Counted from the first letter of the stretch, positions 10,776 through 25,360 are shown. The stretch: DNA of 64,000 nt from Buxus sempervirens (GCA_947561395.2 OX387182.1:7674595-7738594); one strand, 5' to 3'. Numbers and translations: made by a program. Notes: generated from the sequence alone by a model not told the origin.

Positions 10776-13648
10776 CCTCAAACTTGTCTTTTATTTTCTG
10801 TCTTTACATTCCTAGATCTAGATCTCTTCTTCTACCTTTCTGTAGTGTAAAGCCTTCTTTGTGTGTGGAAATCCTTCCCCGGCTCAAAGTATCTCAAGAC
10901 TCCCCTAGCCGTAAAACGTGAAGGCGGATCTAGGAGAAACGAGACTGGGGATTGACCCTAGTGCTAGAACCCATGTAGCATAAGGCTTTTGAATGATTGA
11001 AAACCGTTCTATAATCAAAGTACCCTTGATTATCTCAAAGAACCGTGTTTAACGGGGAGAGAGAACAGAGGGAAACGATAATGGAACGGAACCCTAGGCT
11101 ATGCTAGAACCTATCTTGTTGAATCTATATGCATGATATGTGGTTATATTAATCTTACTTGGTTTTTCACTCTTGCACACATATTACACTTTTTTGGTGA
11201 ATAGGCTCACATTTGGGGATTTATTACATTCATTGTGATAAATCTCCAATAAATGGCCTCAATCAAATTCTGGAGTGTTTTAAATGTTTTTCAAAGGTTT
11301 TGGATTCATCTCACACGAATCTCACACACTTTATAAATTTTCGGATTTGATTTTCTTCAAAAGTGGCCTAACTGGACAGCACCTGTATCCTGACTTCGGA
11401 CGCTCATAACTTCATCGTCCGGATGAATTTTGGGGCGATTCCAGAACCATGGGAAAGGTGAGGCTGTCTAGTTTATGTCCACCAAATTTCACAAATTTCT
11501 ATCAAGCGGATTTTTGACACCTCTCTGTCGAAGTTGAGTGGACAGTTCAGGTTCAAATACAGAACCTGTCACTTCGACGGAGCGTCATGTGTTCGATTTA
11601 AGTCCGATTCGAATGATTTTTGTTTCTATGCACTCCTTTATGAGTCTATTTTCAAATCCAGTTGGTTTCATAATTTTTGGATTCCATTTGAATTATTGGT
11701 AGCCGATTTACTCAGAACTGTGCATTTGTACTTTTCTGGGTAAATCTGTGATCTTCGGGGCCTGTTCGGGAGACCACTCAAGGCACATCCGAAGGGATTT
11801 TTGTATGAGGCTAGTTTCTTTTGAAATATGGCCATACAAACTTCAATCACACCAAATTTCGTGGACTTTTATGTAGTGGATTTTTCTAGACAATTTTCCA
11901 AAGTTGCCCACTTACCACTTTTAAAAATCCCCAGCAGCAACTTCAAAGGAGCATAACTCCTAGATTTTTCATCGGAATGAAGTGAAATTTTGCATGAGAC
12001 TCTTATTTACTATAATCTTTCAAATGGATTTGGTTTGATTTGATTTAAAATTGTATTTGAATGATTTCAAGACAAATGGCATACTTTTTACCAAACTTCC
12101 CGGATTTGATTTAACTTGGTTTTGAGCAACTTGTGCTTTGATTTCCACCTCTTTAATGTTCCAGAAATGATATTGACATAAAAGGAGAACCCAAAATTCA
12201 TTTGGATTCTCATGTGAAGATATCATACATTTGACCTTTTTCAAGGTTTCTCATGATTTTTAGCAAGCTTTCTTACTTTGTTTTTGCATGAACATACACT
12301 TGGCAACCACTTTGTGTGGATGAATGGGGGTGCCTAACACCTTCCCCTGTTCATAATCTAATCCCCTTACCCATCTCTGGATTTGATTTTCAAGTAGGGT
12401 TATTTTTACCCTAGAATTTGTCGTTTGGCTATTTTTGCTTATTTTTAAACTTTTGGTGTCCATTCTCACCCCAAAATCATGAATGATGGCGACTCTCCCA
12501 CTTTTATTTCGAGCCCCGTGTGTTAACGGAGGGATGATCATTCCGGTGATTTTTCCCATGTCTCACACCAGGGCTGCAAAATTGGTGGTGACCTGCCCCA
12601 CCAGATGGTTGTAAAAGGGCTGCCCCAATGTGCCCACAAACGTTGAGATCATTTCGGGTTCTAGCATAGGCGGCCTGACCTAGGAGGTAGCCTCTCTCCA
12701 TCTCTTAGCATAATGCCGTACAGACTCATCCTTCCCCTTGCTCATCCTCATCATGTCGTACCGGTCTAATACGATCTCAGAGTTGAATTTATATTGGTCC
12801 AGAAATGCATCGGCCAAGTCCTTCCATCTTCTGATCCTTCCGTGGTCCACCAAGGCAAACCACCTCAAGGCTGACCCTGTCAAACTCCTTTGAAAGAGTT
12901 GGATCAGTATGCCATCATCCCGGCCAAACTGGCATAGGGCCCCGCAGTATAGTTTCAAGTGGCTCATAGGGCAGCCCGTGCCATCGTATTTGTCGAAGTC
13001 CGGGCACTTGAACTTTGCTGGTAGACATACATCCGGGTACATGCTGTAACGCCCCGGATCTGTGTTGTTCAATAAAGATATAACACGTCTCACGGAGGTT
13101 AGGCAAGGATCGATAATCAAATATGATCGCTGGATAATCATCTAACTATAACCTGTCAGAGTGCACAATTTGATTCATTCAAGAAATGTAACATTTAGAA
13201 CTTAACTAGAATCATATGGTTCAACCCCCAATTAGACTTTAATACACCTCAAATATTTAAAGTACTCAAATTCGGAACAAGATAACCTACAAGTCTAAGG
13301 AAGGTAATAGTAATCTTCCTCCCTATAAGCCTCAGCAGGATCTACCCCAGTAGTCGCTTCACCACGAGTATCTGAAAATCATAACAAAACAACAGAGTGA
13401 GATACGAATATCTCAGCGAGTAGCACATGCATGCAGAAATAGTTAATCACAGTTCAAAGCTATGCATCGATAAACATTCTGTACGATTAAACAACTAATA
13501 TCAATTTCAAGTTCAAACCAAAACCCATTTCATCAGTCAAATCACATCTCAGTTATGTACGGCAACACATCGATTGGTCAATGTCATGACTATCGTTTAG
13601 TTGATAAATTAAACATGCCAAGTAGACACTCCACACCTCCATGAACAC

Positions 13649-13774
13649 AGTTCCGGCCTACTCAGGGTTTCGGAAACTCTGAAATGACGGCCTACTCAGG
13701 GTTTCGTCATCAAATGCAGGCCTACTCCCCGGGTTTCTGCATTGACAACCAGGCCTACTCAGGGTTTCTGGCTG
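13649..13774. repeat. Array of four stem-loops with shared loop-side sequence and different stems
   Basis: The 15-nt string GCCTACTCAGGGTTT (17 nt in the third copy) occurs four times. Each copy is bracketed by a different complementary pair: TTCCG/CGGAA (13651-13675), ATGACG/CGTCAT (13684-13710), AATGCAG/CTGCATT (13713-13743) and CCAG/CTGG (13749-13771). Inside, CCT and AGG can also pair. Confidence 0.85.
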
Positions 13775-14378
13775 CTCTACACCGGTCGTGGCAACACACA
13801 AGGCCATGCAATTCCAACAACCAGCAAATAACATTACATTACTAAGCTTAGACTCTGGATCCAGGACAAGCTAGACCAAAACAGTAAAACATCGTATAAT
13901 CTCAATTCCAACATTAAAATAAAACCATTCATTCCACATCATGTATATCTCATCACAGTTCATCATCTGTCCCTCTGGACCAAACAGTATCTCAATACTT
14001 TCAGTATTTCTCATTTCCACAAACCATGCCATTTGAATACAGAACACAGTTATTTATAATAAGACAATACATTCAGCATTTTCCAAATAAATGAAACCAG
14101 AAGTCAATAATTTCTCAAATAGAACAGTGTATAAATTCGTGGAGAAAACAACTAAGAACTCCTAGAGTTTTGGGTATCCAGCACAACATGTATAAAATAA
14201 CCCAAACCCATCCTTAGAAGCCTTTAAGAATTTGCCACTAGAATTCTCCTAGGAATTAAATAAGAAATGTAGGTTCCAAGGTTGCCAAACAAGTGATTGG
14301 TGAAGTGATATAAACCCCAAGACATCAAAATCCCCCTTGGTTCAGTCGGAAATCAATTCGGCAAGTATAATTGGGTAT

Positions 14379-14640
14379 GCGCTCACTTCCTGAAGTGAGC
14401 GCCAGTCGGCGGATGGAAAACAGGCGAAAATTTACTATGCGCTCACTCGACGCTAAGTGAGCGCGAGCTGAGCGGGAGAAAGGCGCGAGAAGAGCGCGGG
14501 ATAGGCGCGAGATAGGCACATCGATTTTAAGTGGGTGCGAGCTGAGCGCCAAGTAGGCACGAGCTCGGCGCCAGATCAAATTTCTTAGGCGCCTACTTCC
14601 CGAAGTGGGCGCAAGTGGGCGCCAAGTAGGCGGATACCCA
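14379..14640. repeat. GC-rich hairpin cluster
   Basis: Long hairpins lie at 14379-14402 (GCGCTCACTT with AAGTGAGCGC, 4-nt loop), 14439-14464 (nearly the same stem) and 14589-14612 (GCGCCTACTT with AAGTGGGCGC). Related GCGCGAG/GAGCGC fragments lie between them. The DNA is far more GC-rich than its surroundings. Confidence 0.75.
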
Positions 14641-15345
14641 CTGCGATTTTCAAGTCTCTGTTATTTCGAGATCTCCAATTCTAGCTGGTTTGTTTAGGTC
14701 TGTTATTGCTCCAATACACTCCTAATGCTCCCAGAAGACTTCCCAACCAATTTTGGATTTAATCTAAACATCTTTAATTTCAAATAAATTTTCAATCCGA
14801 CGTTCGGACTTGCGGTATTCCAGAAAACCCAGAACTCACAATACAACCATGGCATTCGAAATATGTCACGAATAAAACTAAAACCTCGGTTTTAAATCAG
14901 TGCTACTCACCAGTATGCGCTTAATCCCAGAACAACAGCCTCTTCCACAATCGACCGAGCACGACTCCGGCTACGCGCGAAGATGAAAGGGTAGCCGAAC
15001 GAATCCTCTGCTCGCGAGAGAAATAACCTGCAGAAATCCGACTCCAATAACCTCCTAGTAGTTCTTCTGATCCTTGTTCTTCACAGGAATAACCCTAATC
15101 ACCATTCCAGCCGCAATCGCCAAGTCGCCGAGTTCTCCAGATAACGAGACTAACGAAAAGTATTTCCGTAAGTATGATACGAGTATTCCTATAAACCCAA
15201 AACCCTACTTTCCCTTTTTGGTATATTTACCTTGCGATACATACGCCGCCCGATCAATCTTTAACTCCTTGATCCTATGCGCGCTCGCCCATTGGAAACC
15301 CTACATGTTCCGGCCACTTAGGTTAACAAGCGCCCCAGCTATATT

Positions 15346-15346
<1 letters not shown>

Positions 15347-15389
<43 letters not shown>

Positions 15390-15390
15390 T
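15347..15390. repeat. AAT trinucleotide microsatellite
   Basis: About 14 AAT units with slight interruption lie close to the right end of the LTR-like insertion. Confidence 0.9.
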
Positions 15391-15526
15391 CTCACCAAAA
15401 ATCAGGGTCTTACACATGCACAGGTCGTCGAAGGTGGTACCTCCGTAGCTGTTTCCCCCCTTTACTTCCTTAAGTTCTTCCTGGATTCTTTCGATCTTAT
15501 GCAGGAGTTTCCTTTCCATCTCCTCC

Positions 15527-17159
15527 TGTAGACACCCCAAATTGCACTAAAAATGAGAAAATAATTGGAAATATTAATTGGGATTTGAAACAGGTCAAAA
15601 AAGTGTAAAATCTGGCCAAACTGGTTATGACCGTATTTTGTTTACGGTCTGATCATACCTGCAGTTGATATACGGTCACGGCGTGCCCGTATTAATAATA
15701 CGGGCACGGGGGTCTTTGTGCGAATTTTACCTTTTTGATTTTTGAGTCTTATCTGCACCCAAATATCTCTCTTGGATAAGCGAATTCTCTTATTTATCTG
15801 TTCGAATTATCTCATTTATCCTTGTGGATAAAGGATTGGCATGATCTTGTGTTTAACTCAAACTGAAACTCTATCTTGCCAAACCTTGGACCAACCATGC
15901 CCCTGTGTTTGCCTATAAATAGAGGGCCTCTCCTCTAGCTAAGGGCCACGAAATTTTGAAGAATCAAAAGCTCCAAGAGAAGGAAAGGAATCCCTGCTGC
16001 TCTGCCTGCTCAATCCAGGTAAGTCCCCTATCCCTTTTTATTTTCTGTCTTCAATTCTAGAAGTAATAGGATCATATCTATTGCTGTAGAATAAGGCTGT
16101 ATCTGTTTTCGTATTCCTAAACTTGTCTCTAAGTACCTCAAGAGTCTCTCTAGCCGTAAAACGTGAAGAGAGAACTAGGGGAAAGGGGAACAGGTGGATC
16201 CGTAGGGTAGACCCCCATGTGCTCTAATCTGTGAGATGTGGCTGTTTTAAATATCCTGATCATGTTTTAATGCTTTTTATGATATATCTGAATGAATCAC
16301 ATGAATCTATGATGTTTATAGCATGAGATCCCCACTTTTTGACAAAATTTGGATTTTTGCCACTTTTGCACCTACAGCACTGTTTTCGTGATTTTTGTGA
16401 TTTTAGGCTAAGATCCTGGATTTATCATGATCAATATGATAGATCTGAATCCAAAAGCCTGAAAGTAAATTCTAGGGTTTCATGAAGTTGTTTTTAAATC
16501 GTTTTTCATTATTGAGAGAAGACCCTACTGTCTAAGTTCTCCCCTTTTGATGTTTTTCATCAACGTGGGTCTTTTTGGTTTTGATTTTCAGATTTAATGT
16601 GAAATTTGGGCTATACCTATGTCCTGGACTATTCAAGTTCAATTTTGAAATATTTCATAAAAATCATATTTTTCTAGATTTCTAGAATTTAGCTTGAAGC
16701 CAGATTTTTGGATTTTTCAGTTTAAATTGATTTTATTTGATTTTATCTCAATTTTATTTTGATCATGAAACCCTAGGAATGGTATGATCATATTTGAAAG
16801 TTCTGGATCAATCAGACTATTCATATGAAAAAACCATATATTTTTGCCTTTTTTGTGATTTTGTGTGATTTTTATAGCAAGCTTTTTCCTTTATTTTAAA
16901 CATGAACAATACCTGGCAACCACCTTGTGTGGATGAATAGGGGTGCCTAACACCTTCCCCTGTTCATAACCTAATCCCCTTACCCATCTCTGGTTGTTTT
17001 TTTTATGAGGGATATTTTGCCCTAAAATTTGCCGTTTGTGCTTATTTGATATTTTGGTGTCCATTCACACCTAAATTGAATGGTGGCGACTCTTTGTTTA
17101 ATTTAATCCCGTGTGATGATTGAGGAAATCATTAGATTGATTTTTTCCCATGTCTCACA
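15527..17159 (+). mobile_element. Solo LTR, diverged Tat subfamily, TSD CCTCC
   Basis: It begins TGTAGACACCCCAAATTGCA and ends CATGTCTCACA. It is flanked by CCTCC at 15522-15526 and 17160-17164. At 1633 bp it is shorter than the other Tat LTRs, and most of its middle is unalignable with them. It shares the ends, the TATA box (15914-15921), a CCAG|GTAAG motif (boundary 16018) and the conserved block near 16915-16990. Confidence 0.92.
15629..15708. repeat. U3 palindromes of the diverged LTR
   Basis: GACCGTA/TACGGTC form one hairpin from 15629. A 27-nt palindrome lies at 15682-15708, with arms CGTGCCCGTATT and AATACGGGCACG. They occupy the U3 position where the other Tat LTRs carry the GTATCCGG module, but with different sequence. 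Confidence 0.7.
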
Positions 17160-17658
17160 CCTCCCTGGTTTTTTTCTTCTCCATTTCTTTCTCAGATTCC
17201 ACAGTGTTTTCCCTTATCAAGGTAGGTTCAGGGACCGATTCAGAAATGAGCTCAGGCATGGGTTGAGCCGGAGGAGGAATGTAGGCTTGAGGTGGCGGTG
17301 CTTGATGGGAGGTAGAGGCTTGGTTTTGGGCCTGGGCCTGTTGGGCCTGAGCCGCTAGTAAGTCTCCCAGCATCTTAGCTAGTCCGGCTACCTGCTCTTG
17401 CAGCTGAGCAAAGTCCTGAGCAGGGACAGTAGCTTGGGCTTGATTCTCTTCAGTATTCATGGTGTGGGCTTTTAATCTAGTTACGAGATCAATAATTGCA
17501 AGTATGTATACCTGGGGAAGGAAAAGTAAAGGAATATGTTAGCTTCCATTTAACTGGAGTCACACCCTATAAATGTAAACAAGCAGGTTAGGTGAACACA
17601 AGTCCAGATTTATTTGTTTTCTTTTTTTGGTATTTTTTTGTTTTTTGTTTTTTTTTGT

Positions 17659-18345
17659 TGGAATATTTTAAGGCTTCCAAGTGTCCCACAAGTGTTTTGA
17701 TTTGATTGGAAAAAATAACCAACCAAAGGCCTCTTGGAATATTCTAGGGCTTCCAAATGTCCCACAAATGTTTTGATTTGATTGGAAAAAATATCCAACC
17801 AAAGGTTTCTTGGAATATTCTAAGGCTTCCAAGTGTCCCACAAATGTTTTGATTTGATTGGAAAAGATATCCAACCAAAGGTTTCTTAGAATATTCTAGG
17901 GCTTCCAAGTGTCCCACAAATATTTTGATTTGATTGGAAAAAAAATCCAACCAAAGGTTTCTTAGAATATTCTAGGGCTTCCAAGTGTCCCACAAATGTT
18001 TTGATTTGATTAATAAAAATAACCAACCAAAGGTTTCTTGGAATATTCTAGGGCTTCCAAATGTCCCCAAATGTTTTGATTTAATTGATAAAAATAACCA
18101 ACCAAAGGTTTCTTGGAATATTCTAGGGCTTCCAAGTGTCCCACAAATGTTTTGATTTGATTGATGAAAATAACCAACTAAAGGTTTCTTGGAATATTCT
18201 AGGGCTTCCAAATGTTCCACAAATTTTTGATTTTGATTGGTTCTCGTGACCAAAGAAGGGTTTTTGGAATATTCTGGGGCTTCCAAATGTCCCACAAATT
18301 TTTTGATTTGATTGATAAAAATAACCAACCAAAGGTTTCCTTTTT
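17659..18345. repeat. Leader tandem repeat, about nine 76-bp units
   Basis: Each unit starts with GGAATATTCTAGGGCTTCC and ends with a TTGG-A-rich-CCAACC inverted pair. Translated frames across it are by-products of the repeat. Confidence 0.9.
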
Positions 18346-18672
18346 TTTTTTTTTAGTTGCTGAATTTTCTCAGTTTTCAAGTTCAAAAGCTTGATTGAAA
18401 CATGTTTGAATCGAATTGGTATCAAAAAAAATATGACACCTTGGTTCCCTCTTTATGTATTTTCCTTAAGCTTGTGGAAAGGGTAGATTTGAGTTTCAAA
18501 ATTAGGTTAAATCCTAAAAACATTTTTTTTTGTATTTTTGTATTTTATATATATATATATATTTTGAAATATTTTTATATTCTCTTTGGGGTGCCTAAGG
18601 ATTATCCGCAGTGTTTTAAGCATTTTATTCTAAAAATTTGGGCTGAAAAACCAATTTGGACATTTTCTGCAT

Positions 18673-18820
18673 GTATCCGGCATGAAATGTCGGATAAGGC
18701 TATGGCTTATTGTATCCGATACAAATAATCGGATACATGCATAGGTCTTTGTAATCGATAAAGTATGCCGGATACGAATAAAACCCTGTTTAACCGGCCT
18801 GAGTTGTCGATTAATGCCGA
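18673..18820. repeat. Leader stem-loop module of element A
   Basis: A degraded set of four hairpins begins GTATCCGGCATG and ends with the loop CCTGAGTTG. It is homologous to the module at 56954-57094 and has the same order and spacing as the LTR modules. Confidence 0.7.
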
Positions 18821-19780
18821 AATGACCCTTTTTGACTCATTTTTTCACCAGATCATGTTTTTTTCATTCCCACTTGATGTTCACCTTGACTTGGCCTTGA
18901 AATCCAGCCCCAAATTGGGCTTTGACACTATACTTGCATAATTCACAAATTCATGAGGGTACTTGTACCCACCAAAGTTGTACACCAATTCTTGGATTTT
19001 GTATACTTGGTTGCCTCCTACATGGACTTTGGGTAGGATGACCTTTAAATTGAGTTGGAAACTCATCCTATAGGTTACAGCAACCTTAGGCTATATACAT
19101 TTTTGGGAAAAATTTCATCCCAAGCATATGACACCATGGCTTTTAATTTACATGAAAATAATAAAAAAGAACATGGCTTTACCTTGCCACCTTGTATTAC
19201 CTTCAATATGGTATTCAATTTATACCTTGGCCAGTGAAACATGCAAACAGTCTTCTCACATTTCCACCCAATTCCCCAAACACAATTGTGTACTTTTAGC
19301 TGAAAACGTGTTTCTCCACCTTCAAGCGTATGGTTTTTGGGTTTTGGCTTAATTGGCCACTTAGAACTCAAGTCTAGTGATGCCCGGAATCGAATCACAG
19401 ATCCCATTGTCATCACATCATTGACTCAAATTCTAAGGTGAATGTTTTCACTTTCGCTTTCCGAAGTAACGACCTCAGTGCGCCAAGCTACACACATTCG
19501 GGTTCAACTTCCTATAGGTAATGGGTAGGTTGGGCAAAGTGTTTATAGTGCTCAAGTGCATTTTGAATTTTGAGGTACATTCACAATATCCCAACCCCTT
19601 GCCACTCTTTTTTCGTAACCATGCATACAATTCCAAGCCAAGGCATATATTACAATATAATGAAGCTAAATACAAGCAAGCAAGAGAGTCAAAGCAACTA
19701 AATATGCACACAAGTATTATATGCCCAAAAAGTAGTATACAAACATGGCATTATATTGCACAAACCACCATTAGAAAATA

Positions 19781-20624
19781 GGGTTCTAAAAACAACATAG
19801 GGTTCCGTTCCATTATCGTTTCCCTTAGTTCTCTCTCCCCGTTTAACGGTTCTTCGAGATAATCTTGGGGTACTTGGAATATGAAACGGTTTTCGTATAA
19901 TCAGAGGTTTATTCAAAAGAGGTTCTAACTCTAAGGTCAATCCTTAGTCTCGTTTGTCCTAGATCCCGCCTTCACGTTTTATGGCTAGGGGGAGTCTTGA
20001 GATACTTTGAGTAGAGGAAGGGTTTTCATACACACATCATAGGCCTTATTCTACAGAAAGGTAGAAGAAGAGAGCTAGACCTAGAATGTAAAAAGCATAA
20101 AAATAAAGAGAAGTTTGAGGCTTACCTGGGTTCTGGAAGCAGTCCGGCAACGGTTCCCTTCTTCACTCGGAGCTCTTCAATCTCCAACTTATGGCCATTT
20201 GCTTAAGGAGGAGCCTCCTATTTATAGGCAAAGGTAAGGGTTAGGGTTTGCATGATGGTAGATACAAAATAATGTCTAGAGCCAACCAACCTTAACCCTA
20301 AGGCTATTTCTGAGATTTCCACTCCTTTAATGAAGGATATGATGGTAAAAAGTGAAAACTCTCAGAAAACCCTAATTTTGAGCAAAAAGCTTGTATCCGG
20401 CACATCAGGTCGGATACACAAGTACCTATTCGTATCCGGCATATGTTGTCGGATACATTAAGGTCTATTTGTATCCGACAACTTATGTCGGATATAAAGA
20501 GGTATGCTTGTATCCGACCTGAGTTGTCGGATACAAGGAAAAAGCTTATTTTCTCAAATTCTGTGCTGGTTTCAAAGGAAATAATGATTTTTATCATTTT
20601 TCTGTGCAATTTGGGGTGTCTACA
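19781..20624 (-). mobile_element. 5' LTR remnant of element A
   Basis: This is about 840 bp of Tat LTR, ending at 20624 with GTGTCTACA. It carries the TATA box (20219-20226) and the stem-loop module. It is clearly diverged from the other LTRs, which agrees with element A being old. Confidence 0.8.
20393..20536. repeat. U3 stem-loop module in LTR remnant
   Basis: Four 25-nt hairpins are separated by exactly 14 nt. Hairpins three and four use GTATCCGA with TCGGATA(C/T) instead of GTATCCGG with CCGGATAC, so both sides of the stem changed together. Confidence 0.8.
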
Positions 20625-21385
20625 GTTTCACGCTGGCACCACTGAGTGGCACCAAGTGAAACACTCTCGCAAAGCCCACACAAGATATATAAGATCGACT
20701 AGACGTGTTAGAAATGTTGAGGATTTACAATTTAATATAGATTAAAAAAAACAAAGTGAAGCAAGAAAGGAAAGGTAGAAAGAAAGATCAGATATTGTTC
20801 ATTCTAACAGACGAATTGGTCTAGATATCGTTCTAGAAGACAAAGAAAATACTCTAAAATCCAAGAAAATTCTGAACTTCAATAATATTTGTGATTAAAA
20901 AAAAAATGAATTGCCAGGCCCCCCCCCCCCCCCCCCCCCCCCCCCCAACAAAAAAAAACCTAAAAATAGAAAAAGGAATTTGACAAATATAAATTCCTAA
21001 AATATAGATTAAAATAAGAGTTCTACCAAGAATACAACTCAAAATGTATTTTCTACAAAAAAAATACAACTCAAAACGAATTTTCTTGACTCATAAACAA
21101 AAGTAATCAAATTTTTTTTAAAATAGCAATAGCAAACTCGCGAATTTGAAAATCAAAAGGATGGAATTTAGCCAAATCCATTGTATGTTTCTTTGGATTT
21201 GCCTCCTACAATTTGATGAAATGGACTGAAGCAGTTTTGTAATCACCACGCAGTCAACGCTGTGTTCCACTGATCATTTTTGGCTGAAATTTTTGGATAC
21301 AAATTAGATTTCCAAATTTAATATTGAATTTGGCCACCACATGTTATCTGAAATACCTCAGTGAGTGCTCACGAGGTTTGCAACA
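20625..21385. other. Flank between element A and first kinase copy
   Basis: AT-rich DNA with a 28-base C homopolymer at 20919-20946. The last part should hold the promoter of the first kinase copy. No TATA box or gene is convincing. Confidence 0.5.
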
Positions 21386-24417
<3,032 letters not shown>

Positions 24418-25360
24418 TGTTATCTCCTTCCTTTTATTGGGTGGCATGTGCTCTTGGCGTGGCAGGGTAGAAAGAAGACATGAATACTTTTTGACAAGTT
24501 ATTTAGTTATATTTATATATTGACCAGAAGACATGCACAAAAATCTGTTCTAGAAAGGCGCACACACGCATACTCTTGTATATTTATTATATATAGAGCA
24601 TTTAAAACGTAAGGGGAAAAAGAAAAAAGGAATTTTGGTTGAAATAACTAAATTGCATAAATACTTGTTGTTTTTATCTCCTAATAATTGTTTAGAGAAG
24701 TTCTAAACGAATTGTCTAAATCATATCAAGGTCAACTTCTAGCTTAGCTTATTTTTATTATCATTGTCATTTTTATATATAGTGTTTAATGTGAAAACAT
24801 TCTCCAAAAAGTTTGAGATTTGAATTTTAGTAATTTGATATTGAGCATTTTCTTATAAAATATATTGAAGGCATGGGCAGGTGGTGGAATAGTAGGTTGC
24901 CTATATGAATGGTTAGCAAGCAACAAGAGTCCAAGTAATTATAAGGAATTATTTAATCTTCATCATTTTTTTAGCAAGAAAGGTCATTAAAAGTACATTT
25001 GGATTATTGAAGAAGGATTGACCTATATTATAGATTGCATCCTTTTTCAATACGAAAGCACAAGTTAGGGTTGTAAATGCTTCTTGTGTCTTACACAAAT
25101 CTTTAAGAGAATAACAACCTGATGATTTCTCTTCTCTTTTTTCCTGCATAAGCACTATTTTGTGATAATTTAACCTGAGATATTTATATATATTATCTTA
25201 TAAAAGAACCTAAGCACCTTATATTTGTGTTTTTTACTTCGTGTTTGTTCCTTTCAGGTTTAGCTATTTAGGAAAATTAACTTTTAGTTATACCTTTTGT
25301 ACATATTTAAAATTCAGTCAAAGTTAAAAAAATTTTTTATTTGGTAGTTTATTTTTAGGA
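24418..25360. repeat. 3' flank shared with the third kinase copy
   Basis: This stretch is collinear with 63231-64000 at high identity. The kinase copy and at least about 750 bp downstream were therefore duplicated together. A minus-strand open frame of about 60 codons (ending near 24949) is preserved in both copies but matches nothing I recognise. Confidence 0.8.

Larger units (their letters stand above)
10268..12567 (+). mobile_element. Solo LTR, Tat family, TSD CCAGG
   Basis: It begins TGTAGACACCCC and ends ATGTCTCACA, and is flanked on both sides by CCAGG (10263-10267 and 12568-12572). At 2300 bp it matches the family LTR length (2276 bp). Gag sequence of element A continues on either side. 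No internal element DNA remains, as expected after LTR-LTR recombination. Confidence 0.93.
13045..15414. mobile_element. LTR-like insertion, unrelated to Tat LTRs, TSD CATGC
   Basis: This 2370-bp unit begins TGTAACGCCCC and ends GGGTCTTACA. It is flanked by CATGC at 13040-13044 and 15415-15419. On the minus strand it reads TGTAAGACCC to GGGGCGTTACA, a terminus style common in plant Ty3/gypsy chromovirus (Del/Tekay-like) LTRs, so a solo LTR is the best reading. I see no coding region. Orientation is uncertain. It contains two hairpin arrays (13649-13774 and 14379-14640) and an AAT microsatellite near its right end. Confidence 0.8.
9190..17460 (-). pseudogene. gag region of element A, split by three LTR insertions
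   Basis: The gag starts at an ATG encoding MNTEENQAQA at 17460. Downstream are the capsid-like core and a C-x2-H-x5-H-x4-C type zinc motif (near 9770) typical of Tat gags, then a proline-rich linker. Unbroken homology to the gag of the young element resumes exactly on each side of the insertions at 10268-12567, 13045-15414 and 15527-17159, which gives their boundaries and target duplications. Broken. Confidence 0.88.
17461..19780 (-). other. 5' leader of element A
   Basis: This is noncoding leader between gag and the LTR, matching 54645-58461 of the young element. It contains a tandem repeat block and a stem-loop module (listed separately). The stretch 18840-19780 is conserved with 57120-57830 but has no convincing gene. 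Confidence 0.75.
2223..20624 (-). mobile_element. Old, broken Ty3/gypsy Tat-lineage element 'A' with nested insertions
   Basis: In element order from the right, it has an LTR remnant (19781-20624), a leader with tandem repeats (17461-19780), gag (about 9190-17460, split by three LTR insertions), pol with protease, reverse transcriptase, two RNase H domains and integrase (about 3836-8970), a 3' noncoding stretch and an antisense extra ORF (2223-2860). The archaeal-type second RNase H, the absence of a chromodomain and the DNGS-type protease place it in the Tat group. It is clearly broken, with roughly ten or more coding interruptions besides the insertions. It is older than the three elements inserted in it and older than the copy at 42636-60757. 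Confidence 0.9.

Noticed and set aside
19361-19510. tRNA-like wording (GGAATCGAATCACAGATCC) in the leaders of both elements (also 57470-57580)
   Set aside because: No cloverleaf or anticodon arm can be formed. It is simply conserved leader sequence.
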